Assembly (NCBI GenBank): GCA_905182375.1
Contig: CAJJBF010000008.1
Location: 124,001 to 188,000, forward strand
DNA from: Flammeovirgaceae bacterium UBA4465
Lineage (GTDB): Bacteria > Bacteroidota > Bacteroidia > Cytophagales > Cyclobacteriaceae
Direction: 5' to 3'
DNA length: 64,000 nt
Shown here: piece by piece, positions 42,836 to 52,624 of the stretch
Layout: every line of letters starts with the position of its first letter
Position numbering within the stretch: the stretch's first letter is position 1
Notes under the pieces: generated by a model
What the model was told of the DNA's origin: nothing
Seen by the model: only the letters and a program-made list of their open reading frames with translations
Databases searched by the model: none
Position numbers and translations under genes: made by a program

Positions 42836-43901
42836 ACCCTTTTTTCTACTGTTATTATTCGGCTCATGTGTATTTACAAATGAAAACCTAGAACCCGATC
42901 AACAGACTTGGAATTATGCATTGCCAAATCAATTTAGCCTCATTGATCAGGATTTTTTAAACCTAAATGAGGCCATTCTCAATGATGAATATAGAAATAT
43001 ACACGCTTTGGTAATTATCAAAGATGACCAACTTATTTTTGAAAACTATTATTTAGATCAGCAAAGAGAAGATCTCAATAATATCGATAATGCCACCAAT
43101 ATTTTAGCTTCGATCGCCATTGGAATGGCGATCGATGATGGTTATTTAATTTCAATTGAAACTCCCATAGCAGAATTACTTCCCGAATATGAAAATGAAC
43201 TGTCCAATGATTCATTAAAAAAAACAATTACGATTCGTCAACTTCTCACCCATCGTAGTGGTTTGTCTTGGGACGAAATCGTCTCAGAAAATGATCTCGA
43301 AGAAATGATGAATAGCAATGATTGGGTTAAAAACCTGCTTAAAAAACCATTAGATGCCATTCCTGGAGGGCGATATAATTTCAATTCAGGAGCCAGTATG
43401 ATCCTCTCAAAAATCATTCAAAATCTGACTAATGAAACCCTTTCTTCATACATCGACCGAAGACTGTTCAAAGCCTTAGAAATTGAGGGATGGCTTTGGA
43501 CTACTGATCCATCAGGTACTACAAATGCAACCAACGGTCTCTACCTTACGCAACTGGATTTCACAAAAATTGGCTATCTATTACTCAAAAACGGAGTTTG
43601 GAAAGATCAAGTAATTCTATCTGATGATTGGATTTATGAGTCTACTAACGCCCAACATCAACCCAGTTATTCTTATAGTTTAGGCTATCTCTGGTTTCAG
43701 TTTACCGAGGAACAAGGCAATGCACCTTATAACAGCAAGCGAACTTTTTATATTCCAGGCCAAACAGGCTATCACCTTTATATCAACCCTGAGGAAAATT
43801 TAATAGTCAGTGTGGGTGCAAAAAATTATTTTTATAGATTTTTTGGACCATCCTATTGGTTATATTTCGCTATTATGGACCTACATCGAGATTATTTATA
43901 A
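42822..43901 (+). CDS. beta-lactamase-fold (class C type) lipoprotein lacking catalytic residues
   Basis: 359 residues; lipobox LLFGSC. The fold is that of COG1680 serine hydrolases: IRQLLTHRSGLSWDE, PGGRYNFNSGASMILSKII and the C-terminal GYLWFQF...GQTGYHLYINPEENLIVSVG. The nucleophile motif SxxK is NATN at the expected place (DNATNILASIAIGMAID), and the usual Tyr-Asn-Ser is Phe-Asn-Ser. So both Ser and Lys, and probably Tyr, are gone; it is likely not an active hydrolase. Possibly a surface binding protein partnered with the upstream barrel gene. Confidence 0.82.
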   Translation: MKNIKPFFLLLLFGSCVFTNENLEPDQQTWNYALPNQFSLIDQDFLNLNEAILNDEYRNIHALVIIKDDQLIFENYYLDQQREDLNNIDNATNILASIAIGMAIDDGYLISIETPIAELLPEYENELSNDSLKKTITIRQLLTHRSGLSWDEIVSENDLEEMMNSNDWVKNLLKKPLDAIPGGRYNFNSGASMILSKIIQNLTNETLSSYIDRRLFKALEIEGWLWTTDPSGTTNATNGLYLTQLDFTKIGYLLLKNGVWKDQVILSDDWIYESTNAQHQPSYSYSLGYLWFQFTEEQGNAPYNSKRTFYIPGQTGYHLYINPEENLIVSVGAKNYFYRFFGPSYWLYFAIMDLHRDYL

Positions 43902-44080
43902 AAATAAAATATATTTGGTAAATCATTCATCTCTATTCCATATCTGATTTATCTAGTTATCAGTTCCAACTGTTTAAGCTATTTGTGTGTTTTATCAATA
44001 GTTACAAAAAGTAATCATTGATAAAAGAGTTTAGAAAAAACTGTTTTATCCTATAATTATACTTCGAAATATTTAATTTT

Positions 44081-44260
44081 ATGGTGCACAGCAAGTTATC
44101 AACAGGACTCAAAAAGCTATTGTCCAAAAATAAATCTAATCACTTTTCAATGCACCCCGAACCATTCATTAAGGACCCCATAGAAGGGATCCGATATGTG
44201 AAATTATTTAATAGGGCACTGGAAATTGACTCGCTTCGAGAGATTCATTTGTCGAAATAA
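44081..44260 (+). CDS. possible small protein of 59 residues
   Basis: Open frame from ATG 44081 to TAA 44258-44260 in an otherwise empty 446-base stretch (43902-44347). The chain MVHSKLSTGLKKLL...EIDSLREIHLSK has balanced composition and looks coding, with no signal peptide or recognised domain. It could also be a remnant of a longer gene. Low confidence. Confidence 0.3.
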   Translation: MVHSKLSTGLKKLLSKNKSNHFSMHPEPFIKDPIEGIRYVKLFNRALEIDSLREIHLSK

Positions 44261-44347
44261 CAAGCTATTCATGGGTGAGGCCAGGCCTAACGTCTTGAAT
44301 ATTTTTAAGTATAACTATCCTAATGGGTAACTGTTAGGAGAAGTACC

Positions 44348-45658
44348 TCAAAGAGATTGACCCAAATCTTCTAGGGTACGTCCTTTCGTTTCTGGCATCC
44401 AGACAAAGACAAATATCCATTGAAATATCATCATCGTGGCGAATAAGGCAAAGGTATTTCCAGGACCCGCAACAGCGGTCAAAGCTGGAAAAATAGCGGC
44501 TATGATTGCAGCCATAATCCAGTGGGTAAAACTCCCTACCGATTGTCCTATTGCCCTTAGGTCATTGGGGAAGATCTCCGCAATGAATACCCAAATGACT
44601 GCTCCCTGAGAAAACGCGAAAAAACCAATATATAAAAATAGATAAATGGGTACCCTTGCCATCTGTTCATTTTCTGAATAAAATGAAAAGGCAACCATGA
44701 AAAGCGTAACAATTAGGCCTACTGATCCGATATGCATCAACAATCTTCTACCTAATCTATCTATAAAGAAAATAGCCAACAGCGTAAATATGAAATTGGT
44801 AGTTCCTACGCCCACTGAAGAAAGAAGTGCCGCAGATTTACCCAGTCCTGCCATCTCAAATATTCTAGGTGCATAATAAATAATGGCATTGATCCCAGAA
44901 ACTTGATTAAAAATAGCTAACATAATAGCCAGAAAAAAAGGTCTTTTATAATGACTATATCGGGCTTTTTGGGAATCATTTTGGGCTATGGTCGCTTGGA
45001 TATCAGCAATTTTTTCTTCAATCCTTTCTGATTCAATCCGCTCAAAAAAATACCTCGCCTCCGCTACTAATCCTCTTTTCACAATTAACCAACGAGGGCT
45101 CTTGGGAACCGTGAACATTAATAAAATGAAAACAAGCGCGGGTAAAATTTCGACGCCCAACATCCATCGCCAATTATTTTCACCATCAAAATCCGTAATG
45201 ATGTAGTTTGATAAAAAAGCAATTAATATCCCTAAAACAATATTGAATTGAAACATGGCCACCAGTCTCCCTCTGACTTTGGCCGGTGCAATTTCTGAAA
45301 TGTAAAGGGGGGCTGCGATTGACGAAGCTCCAACGCCGATCCCACCAATCAATCTGAAAAATAAGAAAATATGCCAATCCGTAGTCAATGACGATCCTAA
45401 GGCAGAAATAAAATAGAGAACACCGATACCGATTAAAGTCTTCTTTCGCCCATATTTGTCACAAGGAATTCCACCGAAAAGGGCCCCTAAGACGGTACCT
45501 ATTAAAGCAATAGAAACTGTAAAACCATGTTCTAATGCACTGAGATTCCAAATGATTTGAATAGCTTATTCGGCACCAGATATGATCGCATTGTCAAATC
45601 CAAAAAGAAAGCCTCCCAATGAGACGGCGATCGCATAGTATAGTACCCGCTTGTTCAA
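44348..45658 (-). pseudogene. sugar porter (MFS) with an in-frame stop
   Basis: A member of the major facilitator sugar-porter family. The sequence is intact from residue ~91 onward (GGIGVGASSIAAPLYISEIAP, PESPRWL-like PKSPRWLIV, DRLGRR, PETKGRTLED). Upstream the reading continues in the same frame to a TTG at 45658 (LNKRVLYYAIAVSLGGFLFGFD). It is interrupted at 45566-45568 by TAA within ISGAE*AIQ, where CAA (Gln) is expected. A single C to T change would explain it; whether it is a true nonsense mutation or a call error is open. The frame itself does not shift. Confidence 0.75.
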
Positions 45659-45702
45659 AGATCAGTATCTAATAGCAGATACAATATAATTCAATTCATC
45701 GA

Positions 45703-47135
45703 TTATTGAGCTAGGTTTTGATCAAGAAGTTCATAATTTTGAATAAAATCAAGTACCTGTTCTACATCTATTTTTTTGGCTATTATTTTTCTTTCCTGAT
45801 TTAACACGTAAAGCTGAGGTGTCGTTCTAACATTGTATTCCATTCTGAAATTATTCTGATACAGCGGATCCCCGAGATTCAACCAATCTAGCTTTTGTTC
45901 TTTGATGAATTTTTTCCATTTGTCTGTATCTGTAATGGTGCAAATAGCAATCACCTCTGCTCCTGCTTTCTTCAAATCAGCATAGGCCTCCTTTAATACA
46001 GGCGTCTTCTTTTTACAATGACCACAATCTGGATCATAAAAAAAATAAATTAAATACTTTTCATTCAATTGATTTAAGGAAAATGGCTGCATTGCGGTAT
46101 CTAATAAGTTCATCCTTGGTGCCATTTTTCCAATCAGATTGGGTCGGATAAACTTTAACTCTTCTTCTATTTCGAGCTTCTGATCTTCATCCATAAAATC
46201 AACTTTATCCGTTAAAAAATACTCATCAGATAAAAATACAGTGACCCCATCCATTCCCATGATTTTGGACTCTTGATATTTGGTGTATAGGGTCATCAGC
46301 CAATACCTGAACCCCTGTGGATGACCTTCAAATTTATCTAACCAGTCTTTAATCTCGATATTGACAGAATCTGCTTGTCGGATGACCAAATCATCAAAAT
46401 ACTTCATCACATAACCATGAAACACAGGAGTCCTCATCATACTGGGTGCATCGTCTAATACATCAAAATAATGATCTCTGTAGTATTTAAAGGATGCAAT
46501 TTTGCGAGCTTGGAGGTCCTCTATTTCCTCGAATTCAGGAATCGTTACCCCTTCAACAATCTTTAAAAAAGAGATGAAAAATAAATCAGGATTATCTGAG
46601 ATTAATGACTCACGAAATTCCTTTGCACTCAAACCTATTCCCTCTAATTCTTGGGTAATTGAAATAGAATCAGCAGCCGACGCAGTGGTTAAGCGTCCTG
46701 ACAATTCAGATTGTTGCTTTTGAATCTCAGCCATTTTGTTTTGAAATTGGGCAAACAATTCATTGTCCTCTGATCCAGAGATTTCAATGTCCTTATACCC
46801 CAGCTCTGAGTTGATCTTCATCTCAAAAAATTGATCACTAATAATAAATTCAAAATAAAAATTTGGAGAATAAAGAAATATACGCCTTTTTCTAAAGTGT
46901 ATTCTCCTTTTAATTGAAGCTTATCATTGATGATTTCAGCAGAATCTAGAATTAATCGTTGGTTCCCAAAATGATATCCCACAATCGTGGAGGAATCTTT
47001 GATGCCCACCACTTCAATAGTAATTTCATGTCCGATACGCTCTTCTGTTTTTTGGGCACAACTGTAAAAGGTCAACGAAAGCAGCATCATGACCCCATAT
47101 GTCTTAAAAAAATTTCCTACCATTTTGTTCATCAT
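45703..47135 (-). CDS. TlpA-like thiol-disulfide lipoprotein with DUF4369-type N-terminus (frame broken)
   Basis: About 477 residues when joined. A lipobox FYSC lies at the N-terminus, then a DUF4369-like beta domain, a helical middle region and a C-terminal thioredoxin domain with FYDPDCGHCKKKTP (CxxC) and TTPQLYVL. The first part stops after LEKGVYFFIL; a one-base shift near 46866 restores NFYFEFIISDQFFEMK, which runs into the second part. Such proteins reduce periplasmic disulfides; a redox partner is not adjacent. Confidence 0.8.
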
Positions 47136-47409
47136 ATCATTCTAACCCTTAAAATTAAATGGTTTACGGGATTAAACCTATTACTCCAATTTAAGTTTTC
47201 GGTAATTTTTGCAAAAAAAACTGCTTCACTTGAGCTCCAAAAACCAGTTCATTAAAGTTGATATTAAACCTTTTCATTACACTCCCCTCAAATTACTGAT
47301 TTCATTTTGAATACACATGCTCTTTTCATAAAGGTCAATGAAATTCATCATTAATCTGGGCGCTCTCATTACATTCAAATTTTTTTCTCCGGTTTGTTAT
47401 CTAATAGTA

Positions 47410-48501
47410 TCATTTATATATTTCAACAAGATCATTTTCAAAAATAGTGAGTTGATTTTTTCTGAATTCTCTAAAATCAACTGCCGCAGGGTGTTCGTCA
47501 AAAGGGATATAATAATGTGTAGTGTCCTTATTCGGGCCTAATGTCACCCATCCCAGAGCTCCATGATCCAACGCTTCAAAACTGGTCAACAAAGTTTGAG
47601 AAAACCAGAGGGAATCCATAAGTCCATTTTGACCTGTTTCAGTAATTGCCGCTAATTTATTCTTTTTTTGGGCCAAACGATCAATATACATTAAGTCATT
47701 CTTAAACTTATTTGATGCGATTTGACGCTTGACCTCTGTATCCTCAAATTCAATATAATTTACCAATCCAAAAACATCCACATAATCATCTCCAGGGTAA
47801 CCATAAAAATAATCTTTATCCATATTTGATTCCTCCATAAAAGATCGATTGGGTGAATAAGCGTAAATTATATTGTGCACCTTCTTCACCTCTTTGAGAT
47901 AATCAATGGTAAATCTCCAGAGGGAAACGAAAGATGCTTCAGTTCCATTTCCCCACCAAACCTCTCGAGCATTGTGCTGATCAAAAAGCCTTAATATGAC
48001 CGGCATATTGAGCTGCGAAATAAAAAGAGCCAATTGATTCAGGAGTATCAAGTATTCCTGATGCAAGGAGGCTCCAGGTAATACATTAGCTGGCTCCAAA
48101 TTAGATATAAAAGGGGTTTTTTGGGTATCTGGATAGGTTGGACGCCAGGACAAAGTATTGATTCCGCCTCTCGAATATACTTCCCTCATCCAAAGTTTCA
48201 TTTGGTCATACTTGATCGAATCATTATTGTAAACATTCTCTGAAAAATCAATGGTCCATCCATGCATCGCCGGATAGGACCCTACGGTTTCTCTCACATC
48301 TGATCTTCCTTTTTTTGCCTGCCATTTAACGCCATATGCCATATCATCTTGATGACCAATTAAGACATTTTTCTGTGCAGAATTCTTCAGATTTTGATAT
48401 AAATTATTTGTCTTCTTCGATGCTTTTCCATCAATCAGAGGTTGAGCTAAAACCACCTGTGACAAAACTAGGCTAGCGCATAAAGCGATCGTCTTTAACA
48501 T
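47410..48501 (-). CDS. GH26-like (mannanase family) exported protein with altered active site
   Basis: 363 residues with signal peptide (LVLSQVVLAQ). The GH26 framework is clear: IGHQDDMAYGVKW, YPAMHGWTIDF, PVILRLFDQHNAREVWWG and AITETGQNG. The nucleophile Glu in ITETG is kept. The acid/base Glu normally in RPWHExxGxWFWWG is replaced by Gln (RLFDQHNAREVWWG), and the SWH motif is SWR. It is thus probably not a normal beta-mannanase and may bind mannan or use altered chemistry. Neighbours are sugar-transporter and TlpA genes. Confidence 0.82.
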   Translation of the reverse strand: MLKTIALCASLVLSQVVLAQPLIDGKASKKTNNLYQNLKNSAQKNVLIGHQDDMAYGVKWQAKKGRSDVRETVGSYPAMHGWTIDFSENVYNNDSIKYDQMKLWMREVYSRGGINTLSWRPTYPDTQKTPFISNLEPANVLPGASLHQEYLILLNQLALFISQLNMPVILRLFDQHNAREVWWGNGTEASFVSLWRFTIDYLKEVKKVHNIIYAYSPNRSFMEESNMDKDYFYGYPGDDYVDVFGLVNYIEFEDTEVKRQIASNKFKNDLMYIDRLAQKKNKLAAITETGQNGLMDSLWFSQTLLTSFEALDHGALGWVTLGPNKDTTHYYIPFDEHPAAVDFREFRKNQLTIFENDLVEIYK

Positions 48502-48775
48502 ATTTATTTTAGATTATTTTATCCATTACTCTGTTCAAAATTAAGAGTAAAAAATTCATCTCCTCATAAACATTCTATTATTTTTGATCTCTGCTTAAAA
48601 GAAGCATGCCAATATTAATTACAGATGATATTCGGTTAGTTTTTTAAAAAACCTTAATTTTGAATAAAAAGTTATCAAAAAAATAAAATCCATATTCCTT
48701 AGTATACTGTACTACGGTTTTTTCTTTCTGCTCTTATCCTTCTTTCACCTCATCCAATACTTTTGCTATTATCTG

Positions 48776-49418
48776 ATGGGTTATGAGGCACATAGATGGA
48801 GTGTGATTTATCTGAACAGATTGCTAATGTTGATTCAAGGCCTGCTATTGACTCGACATCAAATCATGGGCACGGAGAAAATTCCAACAGATCAATCCAT
48901 TATCGTCGTGTCTAATCATCAAAATATGATGGATTTACCCCCACTTATTTGGTATTTCAGACATCAGCACACCAAATTTATTTCGAAAAAAGAACTGGGT
49001 CGTGGTATTCCGAGCATCTCCTTTAATCTGCGAAAAGGAGGCTCTTTGCTCATCGATAGGAATTCTGGAAACACTGCCATTACCCAGATATCTCAATATG
49101 GCCATCAAATGAACAAAACAAACTATGCCGTTGTCATTTTCCCTGAAGGAACTCGAAGTAATAGTGCCCACCTAAGTCCATTCAAAATGGGGGGTCTCAA
49201 AGCATTGATAGATGCCATGCCTGAGGCGCTTATCGTCCCCTTTGTAGTACACAATAACTATCAAATTTTTGAAAAGGGTAATTTCCCCCTAAAACTAAGA
49301 AATTATTTAAGAGTATCGAGTCTCTTACTGCTTTTCTCCAAAGGACCTAGATGTGGATACCTTGAAGGTCAAACTTGAAGACATTTACCAGAATGAATTG
49401 AATAAATTACCCTCATAA
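48776..49418 (+). CDS. plsC: 1-acyl-sn-glycerol-3-phosphate acyltransferase (PlsC) (frame broken)
   Basis: An inner-membrane acyltransferase that makes phosphatidic acid. Acyl-transfer motif is NHQNMMD (NHxxxxD) near residue 47 and the second motif FPEGTRS. The open frame ends at 49378 with an odd tail; a one-base shift near 49310-49325 gives EYRVSYCFSPKDLDV... to a stop at 49418. Upstream, hydrophobic sequence continues in frame from about 48690 (ILYYGFFFLLLSFF), so the true start is probably further up and also obscured by a shift in an A-run. The 48776 start is the first ATG. Confidence 0.78.
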
Positions 49419-49753
49419 CCCCTCGTTCCTCTCCTTTTATATCCAGTTCAGCCCTTCTGGTTATTTACGAAGATTTCTCACTATATCGTAGTATTAGCCT
49501 TATATGTGTTTACTCCTGTGATTTTTGTGATTATTGAAGTGGTAATGGCGCCCAAAATAATAGATGTCCAAGAATGCTCCTATCTTTTTATTTACCATAA
49601 AGTATTGATTCAATTTCTTGTACTTCTTGCCATTCCAAAGTGTACATCAGCCATCCATTGATCATACCAGGTCCTAGAATAATCAAAAAAAATTGACCTA
49701 TACATGCACCAATAGCCATATATATTTAATAGATTGATTAAAAACATATTGCT
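49419..49753. other. 335-base region without a supported gene
   Basis: Contains a plus-strand open stretch of about 76 codons (49424-49651) coding hydrophobic segments (HYIVVLALYVFTPVIFVIIE) but with no usable start codon, and a possible minus-strand 43-residue hydrophobic frame over 49600-49740. Either may be a decayed membrane-protein gene. No confident gene. Confidence 0.4.
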
Positions 49754-50260
49754 ATGCCTAAGTATACACTGAACATCAATAAAAAATCTTATAACGTCGA
49801 AGTAGCTGCAGGAACCTCCTTGCTTTGGGTACTTCGCGAAGATCTGGGACTGACGGGGGCCAAATATGGCTGTGGCATTGGTCAGTGCGGCGCCTGCACG
49901 GTCCATGTAGATAAGCAACCGATCAAAGCGTGTCTGCTGCCCATCGAACAATTTACGGCAGGTCAGGAAATTACTACCATTGAAGGCTTATCTGAACATG
50001 GGGATCACCCCGTCCAAAAGGCTTGGATTGAGGCCCAAGCCCCACAATGTGGTTATTGTCATTCAGGTCAAATCATGCAAGCAGTCGCCTTACTCGAGCA
50101 AAAAGAACACCCTACACGCGACGAAATTAAGGCGCACATGAATGGTAATCTATGTAGGTGCGGCACATATTTGCGCATTCTTACCGCCATCGAAATGGCT
50201 GCAAAAACAAAAAATCTCCACCTCTTAATAAAAGCACAATGGCTAAAGATCTCACGATGA
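49754..50260 (+). CDS. xanthine-oxidase-family [2Fe-2S] subunit (isoquinoline 1-oxidoreductase alpha type)
   Basis: 168 residues. Binds two [2Fe-2S] clusters: plant-type motif GCGIGQCGACTVH with a later Cys, and the C-terminal QCGYCHSGQ...NLCRCGTY motif. It passes electrons from the molybdopterin subunit encoded next. Its stop overlaps the ATG of that gene (ATGA at 50257-50260). Confidence 0.92.
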   Translation: MPKYTLNINKKSYNVEVAAGTSLLWVLREDLGLTGAKYGCGIGQCGACTVHVDKQPIKACLLPIEQFTAGQEITTIEGLSEHGDHPVQKAWIEAQAPQCGYCHSGQIMQAVALLEQKEHPTRDEIKAHMNGNLCRCGTYLRILTAIEMAAKTKNLHLLIKAQWLKISR

Positions 50261-52422
50261 CAAATAAAATTAACCGAAGAGCTTTTCTCAAAACTTCAGG
50301 AGGTGTGACGCTTTTTATAAGCGCGTCCGGTATACTTCCCGTTTTGGTGTCTTGCCAAGACGATAAAAAAATCCGCGAGCAGTTAAAAAAAATCCCTATC
50401 ACCGCATGGGTACAACTCTGGGAAAATGGCCAGATGATAATCTACAATCCAGCGGCAGAAATGGGTCAAGGTTCCATGACTTCCCTACCCATTATTTTTG
50501 CTGAGGAAATGGACGCGGATTGGTCAAAAGTTCAGGTAGAATTTTCTCCCCAGGAAGCCGACATATATGGCGGTGAAGGATGGGCGCCTGGAACCAAGCT
50601 CATGTTTACGGTAGGAAGTAGGACCACTCATAGTTATTACCACGTGATGAGAAAAGCTGGGGCACAGGCGCGCTATATCTTATTGAATACAGCATCTAAC
50701 CATTGGAAGGTGCCTATTGAAGAATTAAGCGCTGCTCAGAGTTTTGTCCTCCATGAAAAGTCTGGCCAGAAAATAAGTTTTGGGGAATTAGTTCCCTTGC
50801 TTACTATTCCAACTGCATTGCCAGATTTTACCGAAGATCAATTAAAAAATCCAAAAGACTTCCAATTAATCGGCAAAAACATTCCCCGTACAGAAATTCC
50901 TGCGAAAGTCAATGGCACCGCTCAATTTGCCATAGATGTACGATTGCCCGATATGGTTTATGGCGCCTTGGAAAGAGGCAAACTACATGGTGCAAGACCC
51001 ACACTACTCAATGAATCTGAAATTTTAGCACAAGTAGGGGTCATGAGAATCGTCCAGTTTGATTACGCCATTGGGTTGATTGCCTCCACCCTAAAAGGGG
51101 TGTTAGATGCCAAAAAACTACTGAAAATCGAGTGGAGTACCGCGACGTCCAGTGGCTACCACTCTCAGGAGATCTACTCCAAATATGAAGCGATCGCAGC
51201 CAAGAATCAAAAGGGAAGAGTCGTTACCGAAATCGGGAATATGGGCGAAGCACTCCGCAGTGCACATAAAACTTATACGGCCGATTTTAAAAACGACTAT
51301 GTGTACCATGCCCAGATCGAGCCCTTAAATGCTGTGATCCAAGTCTCTGAAGATTTACAAACCGCAGAAGTGTGGGTCGGTAGTCAACAGGGAGGAGATA
51401 CCAAACTAGGTATTCCCGGTGTGCTTGGCGTTCCTCCCGAAAACGTCAACATTCATTTGCAGTATCTCGGTGGCGGCTTTGGCCGAAGAAGCATGACGGA
51501 CTTTGTCGTCGAATGTGCGATACTGGCCAAAGAAATCGCTCCCCTACCCCTGAAACTCGTTTGGACCAGAGAAGATGATGTCGCCTATGGTGCTTATCGG
51601 CCCTTGTCGCTTCAACGCCTCAAAGCAACCGTTGATGGCAGTGGGCAACTCACAGGCTTCTCTCATACTGTCATCGGAGACGGCGGAAATCTCGTTGCGG
51701 GCGGCGTTAAAAATGACCATTATGACATTCCCCACCAGTTCGCCGAATGGCGAGAAACCAGCCATGGCATTAGATTAAAGCATTGGCGCTCAGTAGGTCA
51801 TGGACCAAACAAATTTGCCATTGAATCCCTGCTAGATATCATCGCTTTTGACCAGCGCGTAGATCCTATCAACCTTCGAAGAACACTAATGACCCAATCC
51901 CCTAAGGCATTGGCCACCTTAGAAAAAGCCGTGGCCATGTCCCGTTGGGATGTCCCCTCAATCGAAGGACGCGCCAAAGGTGTGGCCTTCGTCGACCATG
52001 GTTCGATCGGTACCGGAATTTGCGAAATCTCCGTTGATCGAAATACCGGCGCCATTAAAGTACATCATTTCTGGATTGCCTTAGATGCGGGTATGATCAT
52101 TCAACCCAACAACGTCAAAGCCCAAATGGAAGGAGGTATCATCATGGGCATGAGCAGCGTACTCAAAGAACAAATAACCATTGTGGACGGACAGGTACAG
52201 CAATCCAATTTTCACGATTATTCCTTGTTGAGAATGCAAGAGGTTCCTGACAGCATTGAAACTGCATTTATCCCTTCCAGCGAAAAGCCAGAGGGTGTCG
52301 GTGAAACCGCTACGCCCATGGTGGCCGGTGCAATTGCTAATGCTTTTCTAAAACTGACAGGTAAACACTTAAGACATTTGCCTTTTACGCCTGATCGCGT
52401 CTTGGCTGTTTTAAATGGCTAG
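50257..52422 (+). CDS. molybdopterin-binding aldehyde/isoquinoline oxidoreductase subunit, Tat-exported
   Basis: About 721 residues from the ATG at 50257, which overlaps the previous stop and starts a twin-arginine-type signal (NRRAFLKTSGGVTLF). The open frame extends upstream but lies over the iron-sulfur gene. Shows the molybdenum-hydroxylase layout: GQGSMTSLPIIFAEEMD, an EIPAKVNGTAQFAIDVRLPDM segment, QIEPLNA, GGGFGRRSM and the end motif EGVGETATPMVAGAIANA with the active-site Glu. It hydroxylates an N-heterocycle or aldehyde in the periplasm. Export cofactor carrier genes (coxI/xdhC) were not seen next to it. Confidence 0.9.
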   Translation: MTNKINRRAFLKTSGGVTLFISASGILPVLVSCQDDKKIREQLKKIPITAWVQLWENGQMIIYNPAAEMGQGSMTSLPIIFAEEMDADWSKVQVEFSPQEADIYGGEGWAPGTKLMFTVGSRTTHSYYHVMRKAGAQARYILLNTASNHWKVPIEELSAAQSFVLHEKSGQKISFGELVPLLTIPTALPDFTEDQLKNPKDFQLIGKNIPRTEIPAKVNGTAQFAIDVRLPDMVYGALERGKLHGARPTLLNESEILAQVGVMRIVQFDYAIGLIASTLKGVLDAKKLLKIEWSTATSSGYHSQEIYSKYEAIAAKNQKGRVVTEIGNMGEALRSAHKTYTADFKNDYVYHAQIEPLNAVIQVSEDLQTAEVWVGSQQGGDTKLGIPGVLGVPPENVNIHLQYLGGGFGRRSMTDFVVECAILAKEIAPLPLKLVWTREDDVAYGAYRPLSLQRLKATVDGSGQLTGFSHTVIGDGGNLVAGGVKNDHYDIPHQFAEWRETSHGIRLKHWRSVGHGPNKFAIESLLDIIAFDQRVDPINLRRTLMTQSPKALATLEKAVAMSRWDVPSIEGRAKGVAFVDHGSIGTGICEISVDRNTGAIKVHHFWIALDAGMIIQPNNVKAQMEGGIIMGMSSVLKEQITIVDGQVQQSNFHDYSLLRMQEVPDSIETAFIPSSEKPEGVGETATPMVAGAIANAFLKLTGKHLRHLPFTPDRVLAVLNG

Positions 52423-52624
52423 GGTTTCATTCAGATGCGCGTTTAACTGGTTCGTAGGATTCCTTAGAAATCTGTAATTAAAAAAAAGTGGATTGACAAA
52501 ACTCCAAGGTGGATGAATATCTGAATCTTTCATAAAGGTGGCCACCACAGATGATACCATGGAAAAATTTGGATTTGCTAAGGAAAGTCATAAAGACCCT
52601 CTAAAAAAATAGATGGAATGATCA

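Noticed and set aside
49610-49951. Minus-strand 113-residue open frame
   Set aside because: It overlaps the well conserved iron-sulfur subunit gene for much of its length and has no protein-like features.
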